A DNA stretch of 33,357 bases from CAZVCJ01 sp964625745 (GTDB lineage Bacteria; Chloroflexota; Anaerolineae; VGOG01): positions 1 through 33,357 of the forward strand of contig CAZVCJ010000029.1 in the NCBI GenBank assembly GCA_964625745.1, read 5' to 3'. Each line of letters begins with the position of its first letter. The first letter of the stretch is position 1. Shown here piece after piece: positions 23,961 to 33,356 of the stretch. A program made the translations under genes and the position numbers. The notes beneath the pieces were generated by a model. That model did no database searches. It was not told the DNA's origin and saw nothing but the letters and a program-made list of their open reading frames with translations.

Positions 23961-24308
23961 ATGAATACAATAGTAATAGCTGCACCGGTAGTCCCAGGAA
24001 AGTTGGAAGAATGGAAAGAATTCTCTCGGGATTTGCATGAGGGTCCCAGGCACAGCGATTTTGCCGCCTTCATCGAGAAGTCTGGCCTATCACGGGTTCG
24101 CTGCTGGCTACAAGAAGGCCCTGGGGGCGCCATGGGGATCCTCCTTTACGAAGGAGAGACGCCTGTGGGTTTCCTTCAGCAGATCGCAACCTCTCAAGAG
24201 CCCTTTGCCGTATGGTTCCGCGAGAGAGTCCAGGAATGTAACGGCATGGACTTAACACAGCCGACGGGACCGCCGCCAGAACTGGTAACCGACGTTCATG
24301 CAGCCTGA
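23961..24308 (+). CDS. Small hypothetical protein, probably ferredoxin-like alpha/beta fold
   Basis: The 115-residue soluble protein starts MNTIVIAAPVVPGKLEEWKEF, with a strand followed by a GK-x-x-EW-K-F helix, and later has VRCWLQEGPGGAMGILLYEG. This pattern resembles dimeric alpha-beta barrel (Dabb or DUF6176-like) proteins. No catalytic residue can be named. The ATG is preceded by AGAAGGGAGAC. It has a clear terminator of its own at 24422-24458 and lies alone between the membrane protein and the ABC transporter locus. Confidence 0.65.
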   Translation: MNTIVIAAPVVPGKLEEWKEFSRDLHEGPRHSDFAAFIEKSGLSRVRCWLQEGPGGAMGILLYEGETPVGFLQQIATSQEPFAVWFRERVQECNGMDLTQPTGPPPELVTDVHAA

Positions 24309-24421
24309 GCGAGCCCGCCGGAGGAAATCGGGGCCCGTCGTACAACAGCGCCGTCTGCCGTAGGTATAAGATCGTGCCTGACCGTCGCTCTGCGGCTTGA
24401 GAACCTGTCTTCTGCCAACTG

Positions 24422-24458
24422 GAAAAGCCACCTGCGTCAACCGCGCAGGAGGCTTTTC
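24422..24458 (+). terminator. Rho-independent terminator
   Basis: GAAAAGCC-a-CCTGCG (24422-24436) pairs with CGCAGG-a-GGCTTTTC (24444-24458), giving a 14-bp stem with one A/A mismatch, a 7-nt loop and a following TTTTCGTTGTT tract. It ends the gene at 23961 and separates it from the transporter promoter. Confidence 0.75.
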
Positions 24459-24474
24459 GTTGTTGCCAAAGCAA

Positions 24475-24514
24475 TTGGACACCTGTCCAAGAAAAAGATT
24501 GGACACCTGTCCAA
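24475..24514. promoter_or_regulatory. Tandem palindromic operators upstream of ABC locus 1
   Basis: Two identical 16-mers TTGGACACCTGTCCAA (24475-24490 and 24499-24514; 7-bp arms around CC) start 24 bp apart. They lie about 47 bp upstream of the -10 box. The same arrangement occurs before the transporter at 29901. This is the form expected of a dimeric repressor site (for example TetR-type); the protein is not encoded here. Confidence 0.75.
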
Positions 24515-24557
24515 TACCAGAATCCCCCGGCAGGCCGATGCACAAATAAACGACTTG

Positions 24558-24566
24558 TGGTATAAT
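24558..24566 (+). promoter_or_regulatory. Extended -10 promoter of ABC locus 1
   Basis: TGGTATAAT with a perfect TATAAT at 24561-24566. No -35 consensus is present. GGCCGATGC at 24534-24542, also present at locus 3, lies at the -35 position. The leader to the GTG start is about 32 bp. Confidence 0.65.
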
Positions 24567-24598
24567 ATGGGGCAGACAAGACGAAGGGAGGACATAAC

Positions 24599-25513
<915 letters not shown>

Positions 25514-25531
<18 letters not shown>

Positions 25532-25792
25532 AAAGCCTTCNNNNNNNNNNNNNNNNNNNNNNNNNNNNNNNNNNNNNNNNNNNNNNNNNNNNNNNNNNNN
25601 NNNNNNNNNNNNNNNNNNNNNNNNNNNNNNNNNNNNNNNNTTTTTTGGGATCCTTTGCGCCCAAAACACTCATGAACTGAAGGTGTTCTTGGTGCCGACA
25701 GACACTTTCGATTGGAAAAACCTGGTTTCTCTCGCAAGAATCCGCCAATCCTGCGAATCCGCGTTCTTGGCAATGGAGGAAGAGAGATGAAA
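25514..25792. repeat. 20-bp direct repeat enclosing a gap and a repeat-element end
   Basis: ATGGAGGAAGAGAGATGAAA occurs at 25514-25533 (end of the ATPase gene plus ATG) and again at 25773-25792 (ribosome-binding site plus start of the permease). Between lie 100 N (25541-25640) and about 130 bp of non-coding DNA that contains AAAAACCTGGTTTCT (25716-25730), the same terminal 15-mer as in the element at 2296-2393. This looks like an insertion that duplicated its target and so rebuilt the start signal of the next gene. A lost gene in the gap is the alternative. Confidence 0.6.
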
Positions 25793-26527
25793 GACGACAT
25801 TTTGACCGTGATATGGAAAGAAAGGAAAGGGCTGTTCCGCGTCCGGGGCCGTCGTGCTCAGGCCCTGCTGGCCATGTTCAGCCCGGTTCTGCTGGCCATC
25901 TACTTTCCGTTGGGGGAGGGAGCGGGTTGGGTGGAAAGCCCACTGTCCCTGTTACTGGCTTTTGTCGCTCCGCTGATCCTGGTGGGAATCTCCATCCCCG
26001 ACTCCTTTGCCGGCGAGCGAGAGCGCCACACCCTGCCCACCCTGCTGGCCAGCCGCCTGTCCGACCGGGCCATCCTGTTCGGCAAGATAATCACCTCGGT
26101 AGCCTTTGGCTGGGGCGTTACGCTGGTGCTCTTGCTGGTAAGCCTGGTGACGGTCAACGTCGCCCACTGGGGCGGTCCCATCCTGTTCTACAAGCCGTCC
26201 ATTCTTCTGGCTGACCTGGCATTCAGCTTCCTGGTAGCGATGCTCACCGCTGGGGCGGGGGTGCTGTTCTCCCTGCGAGCGGCGACAGCGCAAGAGGCCC
26301 AGCAAACCTTGATGGCCGTTCTCCTGATCCCCCCCATGATCCTCCAGTTTGCGCTGTTCGCCATCCTGGGATCGGAGTCTGGAGAGGCTCGCTTCAGAGA
26401 AGTGCTGGCGACTCTTAGCTTCGAGCAGATCATACTCGTCATCGTGGCCGTTCTGATGGTTTTGGATGTGGTGCTGCTCATGGCAGCCCTGGCCCGCTTC
26501 AAGCGAGCGCGGTTAATTCTGGGCTAA
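25787..26527 (+). CDS. ABC-2 type permease (system 1)
   Basis: The 246-residue membrane subunit has six predicted membrane segments and the ABC-2 pattern of an N-terminal amphipathic segment (DILTVIWKERKGLFR). TM2 is followed by PDSFAGERERHTLPTLLASRLSDRAILFGKI, the cytoplasmic coupling segment typical of this family (E-R-E-R-x-T-x-x-x-L). ATG at 25787 is chosen, with AGGAAGAG just upstream from the 20-bp repeat. It follows the ATPase gene after an interruption of about 250 bp and is followed at 14 bp by the second ATPase gene, so the two transporters could share a transcript. Confidence 0.88.
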   Translation: MKDDILTVIWKERKGLFRVRGRRAQALLAMFSPVLLAIYFPLGEGAGWVESPLSLLLAFVAPLILVGISIPDSFAGERERHTLPTLLASRLSDRAILFGKIITSVAFGWGVTLVLLLVSLVTVNVAHWGGPILFYKPSILLADLAFSFLVAMLTAGAGVLFSLRAATAQEAQQTLMAVLLIPPMILQFALFAILGSESGEARFREVLATLSFEQIILVIVAVLMVLDVVLLMAALARFKRARLILG

Positions 26528-26540
26528 GGAGAAATGTCCC

Positions 26541-27473
26541 ATGCAAGACTCTGTGATTCAGGTTAGAGACTTCAGTAAAATCTACGACGATGTCGTCGCC
26601 GTGGACGCCATCAGCTTTGAGGTGCAGCGGGGCGAGATCTTTGGACTTCTGGGGCCTAACGGAGCGGGGAAGACCAGCACGCTGGAGAGCCTGGAGGGGC
26701 TGCGCGCGCCCGACGGCGGATCGTTGCAGGTCATGGGCATCAATCCCGCCCGCCAATCGCGCAAGCTGCGCGACGTGATCGGCGTGCAGTTGCAGTCCTC
26801 AGGCCTGCCGGATAGCATCCGCGTGGACGAGGCAATGAAGTTCTTCAGCGCCTACCACGGCGTAGCCCCGCGCTACGACTTGCTGGATCGTTTGGGCCTG
26901 GCAGAGAAGAAGAGCGCCCAGTATCACCAGCTCTCTACCGGCCTGCAGCGACGCCTGGCGCTGGCCCTGGCGGTGGCCCACGATCCCCCCGTGCTTCTTC
27001 TGGATGAGCCTACCGCCGGCCTCGACGTCCCCTCGCGCGTCGAGCTGCACGACCTGATGCGTGAATTGCAGACGGCAGGCACCACCATCATCCTCGCCAC
27101 GCACGACATGGCCGAAGCCGAAGAGATGTCAGACCGGGTGGCGATTTTGCTGCGCGGCAAGATCGCCGCCACCGGCACCCCTCTTGAGCTAACCGCCACC
27201 GGCGCGGGCCTGACCAAGGTCTCCGTCCGCACAAGGGGCTCCAGCCTGTCCGGCCCTGGCGTCACCTTCCCGGCTGTGAGCCAACAGGGGTTCAAAGACG
27301 AATACGCCATCTACTTCAGCACCGACATTGGCCCCACGGTTTCGGCCATCATTGCCCACGTCGAGGCCCAGGATGACACGCTGATTGATTTGCGTGTGGA
27401 ACGCCCCTCTCTGGAAGATCGTTTTCTGGAAATCACGCGTACCGAAGGCACGAACACAGGAGGCGCCCAATGA
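26541..27473 (+). CDS. ABC transporter ATP-binding protein (system 2)
   Basis: The 310-residue ATPase has Walker A GPNGAGKTS, signature LSTGLQRRL, Walker B VLLLDEPTAGLD, H-loop ATHDM and a C-terminal extension ending LEDRFLEITR. It is about as long as the system 1 ATPase and similarly built but clearly divergent. The ATG follows AAGGAG. Its stop overlaps the start of the permease by 4 bp (ATGA), so the two are translationally coupled. Substrate unknown; antibiotic or lipid export is usual for the type. Confidence 0.92.
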   Translation: MQDSVIQVRDFSKIYDDVVAVDAISFEVQRGEIFGLLGPNGAGKTSTLESLEGLRAPDGGSLQVMGINPARQSRKLRDVIGVQLQSSGLPDSIRVDEAMKFFSAYHGVAPRYDLLDRLGLAEKKSAQYHQLSTGLQRRLALALAVAHDPPVLLLDEPTAGLDVPSRVELHDLMRELQTAGTTIILATHDMAEAEEMSDRVAILLRGKIAATGTPLELTATGAGLTKVSVRTRGSSLSGPGVTFPAVSQQGFKDEYAIYFSTDIGPTVSAIIAHVEAQDDTLIDLRVERPSLEDRFLEITRTEGTNTGGAQ

Positions 27474-28282
27474 GCGCGTTTGTCAACCACTTCTCGTTCG
27501 AGTTCCGCACCGGCATCCGCAACAAGACCTTGCTATTGCTGAACTACCTGCTTCCCCTGGGCTTCTACGCCATGATGGGGCTGATTATGACCGAGATCAA
27601 TCCCGGTTTTGTGGAGACCATGATCCCGGCCATGGTGGTCTTCGCCATCCTATCGGGCATGTTGCTGGGCTTGCCCGACCCATTAGTGGCGGCCCGCGAA
27701 GCCGGCATCTTTCGCAGCTACAAGATCAATGGTGTGCCGCCCTTCTCCATCCTGGTCATCCCAGCGCTGACCACCATCTTGCATACGGCGGTGGTAGCAG
27801 TCATCATCACCGCCACCGCGCCCCTGTTCTTTGATGCGCCACTGCCCGTCAGTTGGCCCGGCTTCGTGGTGACATTCTTCGCGACGGCCTTTTCCTGCGC
27901 CGGACTCGGTGTGCTGATCGGCGTGATTTCGCCCAGTTCGCGGATGACGGTGCTATGGTCGCAACTGATCTACTTGCCATCAATGATGTTGGGCGGCATG
28001 ATGATGCCCCATGACATGTTGCCCGAGGCAATGGGTAAGGTTGCTCAGCTCTTGCCAGCCACCCAGGCCATGAACGCCTTTCGAGGATTGGCCCAGGGGC
28101 TGACGGCCGATTTCGATCCGTGGGGGTCGCTCATCGTCCTGCTGGCGAGCGGCGTACTGGCGTTTGGGCTGGCGATCTATCTCTTCAACTGGGATAGGCA
28201 CAACACCACGCAGCGTGGGCATCCCCTGTTGGCATTGCTGGCTTTACTGCCATACGCCGTCGGGATGCTCTTGCTATCGTGA
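27470..28282 (+). CDS. ABC-2 type permease (system 2)
   Basis: The 270-residue membrane protein has six predicted membrane segments and the ABC2_membrane pattern: FEFRTGIRNKTLLLLNYLLPLGFYAMMG, the cytoplasmic REAGIFRSYKINGVPPFSIL loop, the late SPSSRMTVLWSQLIYLPSMMLGGMMMPHDMLPE and a last TM near NWDRHN. It partners the ATPase at 26541. Its last segment is followed by a hydrophobic C-terminal helix pair (HPLLALLALLPYAVGMLLLS). Confidence 0.9.
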   Translation: MSAFVNHFSFEFRTGIRNKTLLLLNYLLPLGFYAMMGLIMTEINPGFVETMIPAMVVFAILSGMLLGLPDPLVAAREAGIFRSYKINGVPPFSILVIPALTTILHTAVVAVIITATAPLFFDAPLPVSWPGFVVTFFATAFSCAGLGVLIGVISPSSRMTVLWSQLIYLPSMMLGGMMMPHDMLPEAMGKVAQLLPATQAMNAFRGLAQGLTADFDPWGSLIVLLASGVLAFGLAIYLFNWDRHNTTQRGHPLLALLALLPYAVGMLLLS

Positions 28283-28331
28283 TCAACGATGATGAAGCAA
28301 ATTGACTAAACTCGAGATAGGAGTCGAGAAA

Positions 28332-28499
28332 ATGAAGTACAGAGTTCACCGATTCAATATCAGGATGACAGCGGACCAGACCAGGTTGGAGCAATTCCTG
28401 AACAGCCTGGAGGGCGAAGTCGTGGCCATAATCCCGAACGTTACTCCCGTCCCTGCCACCTTCGTGAACTTCCTGCTCATCGTGGAGAAAGTGGGCTGA
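28332..28499 (+). CDS. Small conserved protein of 55 residues
   Basis: A short open frame (MKYRVHRFNIRMTADQTRLEQFL and on) with a good AGGAGT box before ATG 28332. The product has a predicted beta-alpha-beta-beta pattern ending with LLIVEKVG, similar in style to DUF4177-like small proteins. It lies 50 bp after the system 2 permease and 31 bp before the membrane protein at 28530, all on one strand, so it is probably in that transcription unit. An in-frame TTG at 28302 is an alternative start without a box. Confidence 0.65.
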   Translation: MKYRVHRFNIRMTADQTRLEQFLNSLEGEVVAIIPNVTPVPATFVNFLLIVEKVG

Positions 28500-28529
28500 G
28501 AAAATGATCACAGAAAGGAGTCACAAACC

Positions 28530-29507
28530 ATGGATCACGTTCAAGTTCTGAAACGAGCCTGGCACATCGTCTGGCGCTACCGCGCACTGTGGGTCTTCGG
28601 CTTCATCCTCGCGCTGACCACAGGCGGCGGCGGAGGAGGCGGCGGAGGCGGAGGTGGGGGCTCCAGCAACTGGGGGTACAGATTAGAGAGGATTTCGCCA
28701 GAAGTGGGGAGAATGTTGCTGGCCATCGGCATCGTGCTGGCGTGCCTGATCGTCCTTCTGATCATCGTGGGGGCGATAGCGCGCTACGTGGCAGAGACGG
28801 CTCTGATACGTATGGTGGACGACCACGAAGAGACGGGCCAGAAACGCAGCGTGCGCCAGGGATTCTGCCTGGGCTGGTCGCGCAGCGCATTTCGCCTCTT
28901 CCTCATTGACCTGCTGATTGGCTTGCCGGTGGCGGTGGCGTTCATCCTGCTGTTCTTGCTGGCGGCCGCCCCGCTGTTGCTGTGGGCTACCGAGAGCACG
29001 GCTGCCGGCGCGCTGGGCACGGCTACCACCATCGGCCTGGGATTGCTGGTCGTCCTGCTGGCCATCGTCGTCGCCGTGATCCTATCAGTTCTGAAGCCCT
29101 TCTTCCGGCGGGTGTGTGTGCTGGAGCAGACAGGAGTGACCGAGGCGATTCGCCAGGGCTACGCCATGGTGAGGCGCAACCTGAGGGATGTAGGCCTGAT
29201 GTGGCTGATCACCTTTGGTCTGTGCATCGGCTGGGTGATCTTGATGATCCCCGTCGTGCTCTTGCTGCTCGTCGCGAGCGGAGCGTTGAGCGGGGCATTG
29301 GCGCTCCTGGCCGGCGGGCTGACCGGGCTGGCCTTTGAGGGCCCGACGCCGTGGATCGTGGCAGCCGTGGTGGGCATCCCCGCGTTCATCCTGGTGATGG
29401 TAGCGCCGCTGGCATTCCTGGGTGGGCTGTTCGAGGTGTTCCTGTCCAGTACGTGGACGCTGGCCTACCGCGAACTGCACACCAAAGCAGCGCCGATTTC
29501 ATACTGA
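28530..29507 (+). CDS. Polytopic membrane protein with poly-glycine loop
   Basis: The 325-residue product has about six membrane segments. The first (RYRALWVFGFILALTTG) ends in 13 consecutive Gly (about 32-44). Then come a helix pair, a cytoplasmic stretch HEETGQKRSVRQGFCLGWSRSAFRLFLIDLL, and a C-terminal segment with SSTWTLAYRELH. This layout is shared by DUF7544 / glycerophosphodiester-phosphodiesterase-membrane-domain-like proteins in Chloroflexi and Actinobacteria. The ATG follows AAAGGAG. No catalytic site is visible. Function unknown; neighbours suggest envelope transport. Confidence 0.75.
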   Translation: MDHVQVLKRAWHIVWRYRALWVFGFILALTTGGGGGGGGGGGGGSSNWGYRLERISPEVGRMLLAIGIVLACLIVLLIIVGAIARYVAETALIRMVDDHEETGQKRSVRQGFCLGWSRSAFRLFLIDLLIGLPVAVAFILLFLLAAAPLLLWATESTAAGALGTATTIGLGLLVVLLAIVVAVILSVLKPFFRRVCVLEQTGVTEAIRQGYAMVRRNLRDVGLMWLITFGLCIGWVILMIPVVLLLLVASGALSGALALLAGGLTGLAFEGPTPWIVAAVVGIPAFILVMVAPLAFLGGLFEVFLSSTWTLAYRELHTKAAPISY

Positions 29508-29526
29508 TATCCCAGCGCGCCAAAGA

Positions 29527-29549
29527 TGCAATGCACTAAGTGCGTTGCA
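29527..29549 (+). terminator. Hairpin after the membrane protein gene
   Basis: TGCAATGCACT and AGTGCGTTGCA form an 11-bp stem with one G-U pair and a 1-nt gap, 20 bp after the stop. A second hairpin (AGGGGCAG at 29622-29629 with CTGCCCCT at 29639-29646) follows. Neither has a U-tract; they probably stabilise the 3' end or act with Rho. Confidence 0.4.
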
Positions 29550-29662
29550 CCTGGCCTGCTTCAGGGCCGACTCAGCCTCCCGTCGAGGTGATTGACAGGG
29601 TACCACTTCTTGTTGCAGGGTAGGGGCAGTCCACCTCACTGCCCCTGCCCCAAAGAATAGAA

Positions 29663-29702
29663 TTGGCCACCTGACCAAGAAAAAGATTGGACACCCGTCC
29701 AA
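29663..29702. promoter_or_regulatory. Tandem palindromic operators upstream of ABC locus 3
   Basis: TTGGCCACCTGACCAA (29663-29678) and TTGGACACCCGTCCAA (29687-29702) start 24 bp apart, the same spacing as at 24475-24514. The linker AAGAAAAAGA is also kept. Arms deviate slightly from the perfect form at locus 1. This is strong evidence for a shared regulator. Confidence 0.75.
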
Positions 29703-29744
29703 TGCAAAAACCCCCGAACGGCCGATGCGCTGATGAGCCATTTG

Positions 29745-29753
29745 TGGTATAAT
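29745..29753 (+). promoter_or_regulatory. Extended -10 promoter of ABC locus 3
   Basis: TGGTATAAT with TATAAT at 29748-29753 and the following TATGGG are the same as at 24558. GGCCGATGC (29720-29728) occupies the -35 zone in both. A leader of about 140 nt follows, unlike the short one at locus 1. It contains the hairpin GCGCAT-cacg-ATGCGC (29775-29790). Confidence 0.65.
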
Positions 29754-29900
29754 ATGGGCACAAAGGTGAAAGGCGCGCATCACGATGCGCACGCCTGGCC
29801 CTCAAGAAAAAGACAAACAAATCACGTCTGAAAAACGCAAAACCCCCAAGAAGGCGATGTGTAGGCATATGGTAAAGGTCTACGCAAAGGAGGATTTCAA

Positions 29901-30857
29901 ATGCATACGGTAGAAGTTTCACATCTTTCCAAGCGCTTTGGCGACACCCAGGCTGTGGCGGACGTTTCGTTCGCCGTGGAGCCAGGCGAGATCTTCGGCT
30001 TGCTCGGCCCCAATGGCGCCGGCAAGACTACCACCATCCGCATGATGCTGGACATTTTCAGGCCGGATGCCGGCACGGTCAGTATCTTCGGCGGCCAGCT
30101 AGACCTGGCCAAGAAAAGGCGCATCGGGTACATGCCCGAAGATCGGGGGCTGTACAAAGACCTGAAGCTGGAGCCCACGCTCATCTATCTGGCGACGCTG
30201 AAGGGCCTGGACGCCAAGACTGCTCACAGCCGTCTGGACGAGTGGCTGGAACGGTTCGACCTGGCAGAGCATCGCCAGAAGAAGGTGCAGGAGTTGAGCG
30301 GCGGTATGCAGCAGAAGGCACAGATCATCGCCACTCTCCTCCACGACCCCGACCTGATCGTGGCCGACGAACCATTCGCTGCCCTGGACCCGGTGAACAC
30401 CCGCCTGGTCAAGCAGATTCTCGAGGAGCAGCGGCAGGCAGGCAAATCCATTCTGATGTCTACGCACCAGATGTATCAGGTGGAGGCGCTTTGCGACCGT
30501 ATCGTCCTCATTGATGAGGGTCGGACGGTGTTGTACGGCGCAGTGGACGAAATCAAGCGGAGCTTTGCGGGCAATGCCGTCGTCATTGAGGGGCAGGGCG
30601 ATTTCACCGACATCCCCGGCGTGCTGGAGGCCCGCAAGCACAACGATACGTGGCATCTGGCTCTGCAAGTCGGCACAGACCCGCAGGCTGTGTTCCGCAC
30701 CCTGGCCGCCCGCGAGAACGTGAAGATCGAACGCTTCGAGTTGGAGGAGCCGTCGCTGGACGACATCTTTGTCAACGTGGTGCAAAACGGGGCGGCGAAT
30801 CCTTCGGCCGTAAGCGGAGCGACGCTCAGGACAAGACTGGAGGCCCGCCATGAATAA
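29901..30857 (+). CDS. ABC transporter ATP-binding protein (system 3, NatA-like)
   Basis: The 318-residue ATPase has Walker A GPNGAGKTTT, the Q-loop region GYMPEDRGLYKDLK, signature LSGGMQQKA, Walker B LIVADEPFAALDP, H-loop STHQM and a long C-terminal DUF4162-type domain (EEPSLDDIFVNVVQ). The MPEDRGLY segment is typical of the NatA (sodium or drug extrusion) group. The ATG follows AAAGGAGG. The stop overlaps the next start by 8 bp. Two different permeases follow, so the transporter is probably a heterodimer of NatB-like subunits around this ATPase. Confidence 0.93.
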   Translation: MHTVEVSHLSKRFGDTQAVADVSFAVEPGEIFGLLGPNGAGKTTTIRMMLDIFRPDAGTVSIFGGQLDLAKKRRIGYMPEDRGLYKDLKLEPTLIYLATLKGLDAKTAHSRLDEWLERFDLAEHRQKKVQELSGGMQQKAQIIATLLHDPDLIVADEPFAALDPVNTRLVKQILEEQRQAGKSILMSTHQMYQVEALCDRIVLIDEGRTVLYGAVDEIKRSFAGNAVVIEGQGDFTDIPGVLEARKHNDTWHLALQVGTDPQAVFRTLAARENVKIERFELEEPSLDDIFVNVVQNGAANPSAVSGATLRTRLEARHE

Positions 30858-32052
30858 TCTATGGTTGATCGCAAAACATGAGTATCGTGGCACGGTATTC
30901 AAGCGCGCGTTTATCCTGATGACCCTGGCAATCCCTTTGGGACTGGCAGCAGTGATTGCGCTGACCATTTTCGTAGTCACATCGGGCGAAAACAACCTGC
31001 CGGTCGGATATGTGGACCAGGCTGGCGTTCTCAATGCCACCCGGCAATCCCTTGCCCCGACGCCGACGGGCATCGAAATCCGCGCTTTCCCCGACGAAGA
31101 GACTGCCCTCGCCGCCCTGGAAGGCGAAGAGATTCAGGCCTTCTTCGTCTTGCCATCCAACTACCCCAACACCCTCCAGACAGACCTCTACTATTTGCAA
31201 GAGCCACCGAGCAATGACGTGTGGGGCGATTTCGACAACTTCGTGCGCGCCAATCTCGTCGCCTCGTATCCGGATGAAATGCGGAAGCGATTGATCGAGG
31301 GGCCCAACATCACCGTGCACGACATCGTCAGCAAGCGGGAGTTCAGCGAACGCAGCATCGTCAACGTCATCTTGCCTTTCGTGGCCAGCTTTTTCTTCTT
31401 CGTCGCCACCATGTCGGCGTCAGGCTACATGTTGCAGGTCGTGGCCACCGAAAAAGAAAACCGCACGATGGAGATCATGGTCACCTCCGTGACGCCGGGG
31501 CAACTCATCGGCGGCAAGACGGTGGGCCTGCTGGCGGCAGCGTTGACTCAGCTTTCCATTTATGTTATCGCCGCCGTCGTCGGGCTGATCGTCGCCGCCC
31601 CCCATGTCGAAGCGCTACAGCAAGTGACGGTGCCGTGGGCATATCTGGGAGTGATGGGGCTCTTCTTCATTCCCTCCTACGCCCTGATTGCCGCGGTGAT
31701 GGTGGCCGTTGGCGCGGCAGTGACGAAAGTGCAGGAGGCCCAGCAAGTAGCCGGCCTTCTCAACATGCTCTTCATACTCCCAATCCTCATGACGGTGGTC
31801 ATTATACAGAACCCTGGCCACCCGCTGGCCGTCTTCCTCTCGTTGTTCCCCACCACCGCCTTCCTGACCATCTCCATGCGCTGGGGCCTGGGCACGGTTC
31901 CGCTGTGGCAGATCGGGATCGGTTGGGTCTTGCTAATCGTCACCACGATTTTCATGGTGTGGGCAGCGGCGCGGGTTTTCCGGGCCGGCATGTTGCGCTA
32001 TGGGCAACCGCTGAATCTGAAGGCGGCAGTGGCGGTGATAAGGGGAGATTAG
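30850..32052 (+). CDS. ABC-2 permease, NatB-like (system 3, subunit a)
   Basis: The 400-residue membrane protein has one N-terminal membrane segment (FILMTLAIPLGLAAVIALTIFVV), an outer domain of about 130 residues (NNLPVGYVDQAGVLNATR to SKREFSERSIVN), and about six further segments starting VILPFVASFFFFVATM. The coupling motif ATEKENRTMEIMVTSVTPGQLIGGKT is that of the ABC2_membrane_3 (NatB/YhgE-like) family. ATG at 30850 overlaps the ATPase gene end. It pairs with the gene at 32064; the two share the ADEKENRT/ATEKENRT motif and the outer-domain pattern. Confidence 0.9.
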   Translation: MNNLWLIAKHEYRGTVFKRAFILMTLAIPLGLAAVIALTIFVVTSGENNLPVGYVDQAGVLNATRQSLAPTPTGIEIRAFPDEETALAALEGEEIQAFFVLPSNYPNTLQTDLYYLQEPPSNDVWGDFDNFVRANLVASYPDEMRKRLIEGPNITVHDIVSKREFSERSIVNVILPFVASFFFFVATMSASGYMLQVVATEKENRTMEIMVTSVTPGQLIGGKTVGLLAAALTQLSIYVIAAVVGLIVAAPHVEALQQVTVPWAYLGVMGLFFIPSYALIAAVMVAVGAAVTKVQEAQQVAGLLNMLFILPILMTVVIIQNPGHPLAVFLSLFPTTAFLTISMRWGLGTVPLWQIGIGWVLLIVTTIFMVWAAARVFRAGMLRYGQPLNLKAAVAVIRGD

Positions 32053-32063
32053 GAGAAACCATC

Positions 32064-33356
32064 ATGCGAAACATTTGGTTGGTCATCAAACACGAAGTCG
32101 TAACCACGCTCAAGAGACCCTCGTTCTGGATCATGACCTTTTTGATGCCGGCGTTGCTCCTGGGGCTCCAGATCTACACCGTGATCCAGGATAGTGACCT
32201 GGACCTGGGGAGTGCCGACGCCGGCAAGACAGAGGAGACCAGCAGCACCGAGATGCCAGTGATTGGCCTGGTGGACGAGGCGGGGCTGATTGTCGAGATA
32301 CCAGCAGACGGCTCGACTGAGCTCGCCGAAGTCTTCCCCCCCAACCTGTTCCGGCCCTACGCCGACGAGGCCACTGCCCGGGCTGCCCTGGAAGCGGATG
32401 AAATCGAGCAGTACGTTCACATCCCCGCCGACTACATCGCCAGCGGAGCCGTCACCGTTTACGACAAGAATTTCCAGATCCTGGCCAGTGGCGAAAGCAT
32501 GGGCGCCGCCTTTCACAGTGCCAACGAGTGGATGCTCGCCTATCTCATCAACCTCAATCTCACCGGCGACCCGCAGTTAGTCAGCGCCCTGCGAAACCCC
32601 ATCCCCGGCGCCTACGCGGAGCGACACGTCGTGAACCCGCCTGTGGAAACCGACGAGAGTGTTCGCGCGCTCGGTGAGATCATCGCCCGCGTGATGCCGT
32701 ACATGTTCTACTTCATTTTGCTGGTGGGTAGCGGTTACCTTCTGCGCAGTGTCGCCGACGAGAAAGAGAACCGCACCGTGGAGGTGTTGCTGCTCAGCTT
32801 GCACCCTCGCCAACTGATGATGGGCAAGATCCTGGGCTTGAGTGTGGTGACGTTGGTGCAACTGGGCATCTGGCTCGGTGGCGGGATGTTGATACTCAAT
32901 CGAGGTTCAGCTTTGCTGGATGTATCTGGCTTTGCGTTCCCGCCCGGCTTTGTTGTTTGGGCCTTTCTCTTTTTGGCGTTGGGCTTCCTGCTCTTCGCCT
33001 CTGTGATGGCAGCAGCGGGAGCCATTGCGCCCACCGCCCGCGAGGGCGGCCAGGTTACATGGCTGCTGATGCTGCCGCTCATGCCCACGCTGATGTTCGG
33101 CCAACTCTTCGTGGAGGAACCGAACAGCCCGCTGGTCTTGGGGTTGAGCCTCTTCCCGTTCAGCGCGCCGAGCGCCATGGTGACGCGGCTGGCATTAGCG
33201 GAAGTGCCGCTTTGGCAGATCATCGTCAGTCTGGCAGGATTGGCTCTCACCACCTACCTGATGGTGGTGTTAGCGGCGCGTTTCTTCCGCGCCGGCAACC
33301 TGCTCTCCGATGCCTCATTCAGCTTGCGGCGCCTGGCGACAGAGTGGCGGGAATAG
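32064..33356 (+). CDS. ABC-2 permease, NatB-like (system 3, subunit b)
   Basis: The 430-residue protein has the same layout as subunit a: TM1 (IMTFLMPALLLGLQIYTVI), an outer domain of about 170 residues (PVIGLVDEAGLIVEIPADG to ESVRALGEI), then six TM with the coupling motif ADEKENRTVEVLLLSLHPRQLMMGKILG. ATG 32064 is chosen with AGGAGAAA upstream; a long open frame running back to 31635 is only the shadow of subunit a. The gene ends with TAG one base before the window end, so it is complete. A further operon member may follow outside. Confidence 0.9.
   Translation: MRNIWLVIKHEVVTTLKRPSFWIMTFLMPALLLGLQIYTVIQDSDLDLGSADAGKTEETSSTEMPVIGLVDEAGLIVEIPADGSTELAEVFPPNLFRPYADEATARAALEADEIEQYVHIPADYIASGAVTVYDKNFQILASGESMGAAFHSANEWMLAYLINLNLTGDPQLVSALRNPIPGAYAERHVVNPPVETDESVRALGEIIARVMPYMFYFILLVGSGYLLRSVADEKENRTVEVLLLSLHPRQLMMGKILGLSVVTLVQLGIWLGGGMLILNRGSALLDVSGFAFPPGFVVWAFLFLALGFLLFASVMAAAGAIAPTAREGGQVTWLLMLPLMPTLMFGQLFVEEPNSPLVLGLSLFPFSAPSAMVTRLALAEVPLWQIIVSLAGLALTTYLMVVLAARFFRAGNLLSDASFSLRRLATEWRE

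Noticed and set aside
24475..24514. Two identical 16-mers considered as a minimal CRISPR
   Set aside because: The spacer is only 8 bp, each unit is palindromic and the arrangement recurs before another promoter; operators explain it better.
30099..31073. 324-residue minus-strand frame opposite the system 3 transporter
   Set aside because: Antisense to clear ABC motifs; His/Leu-rich composition of a shadow frame.
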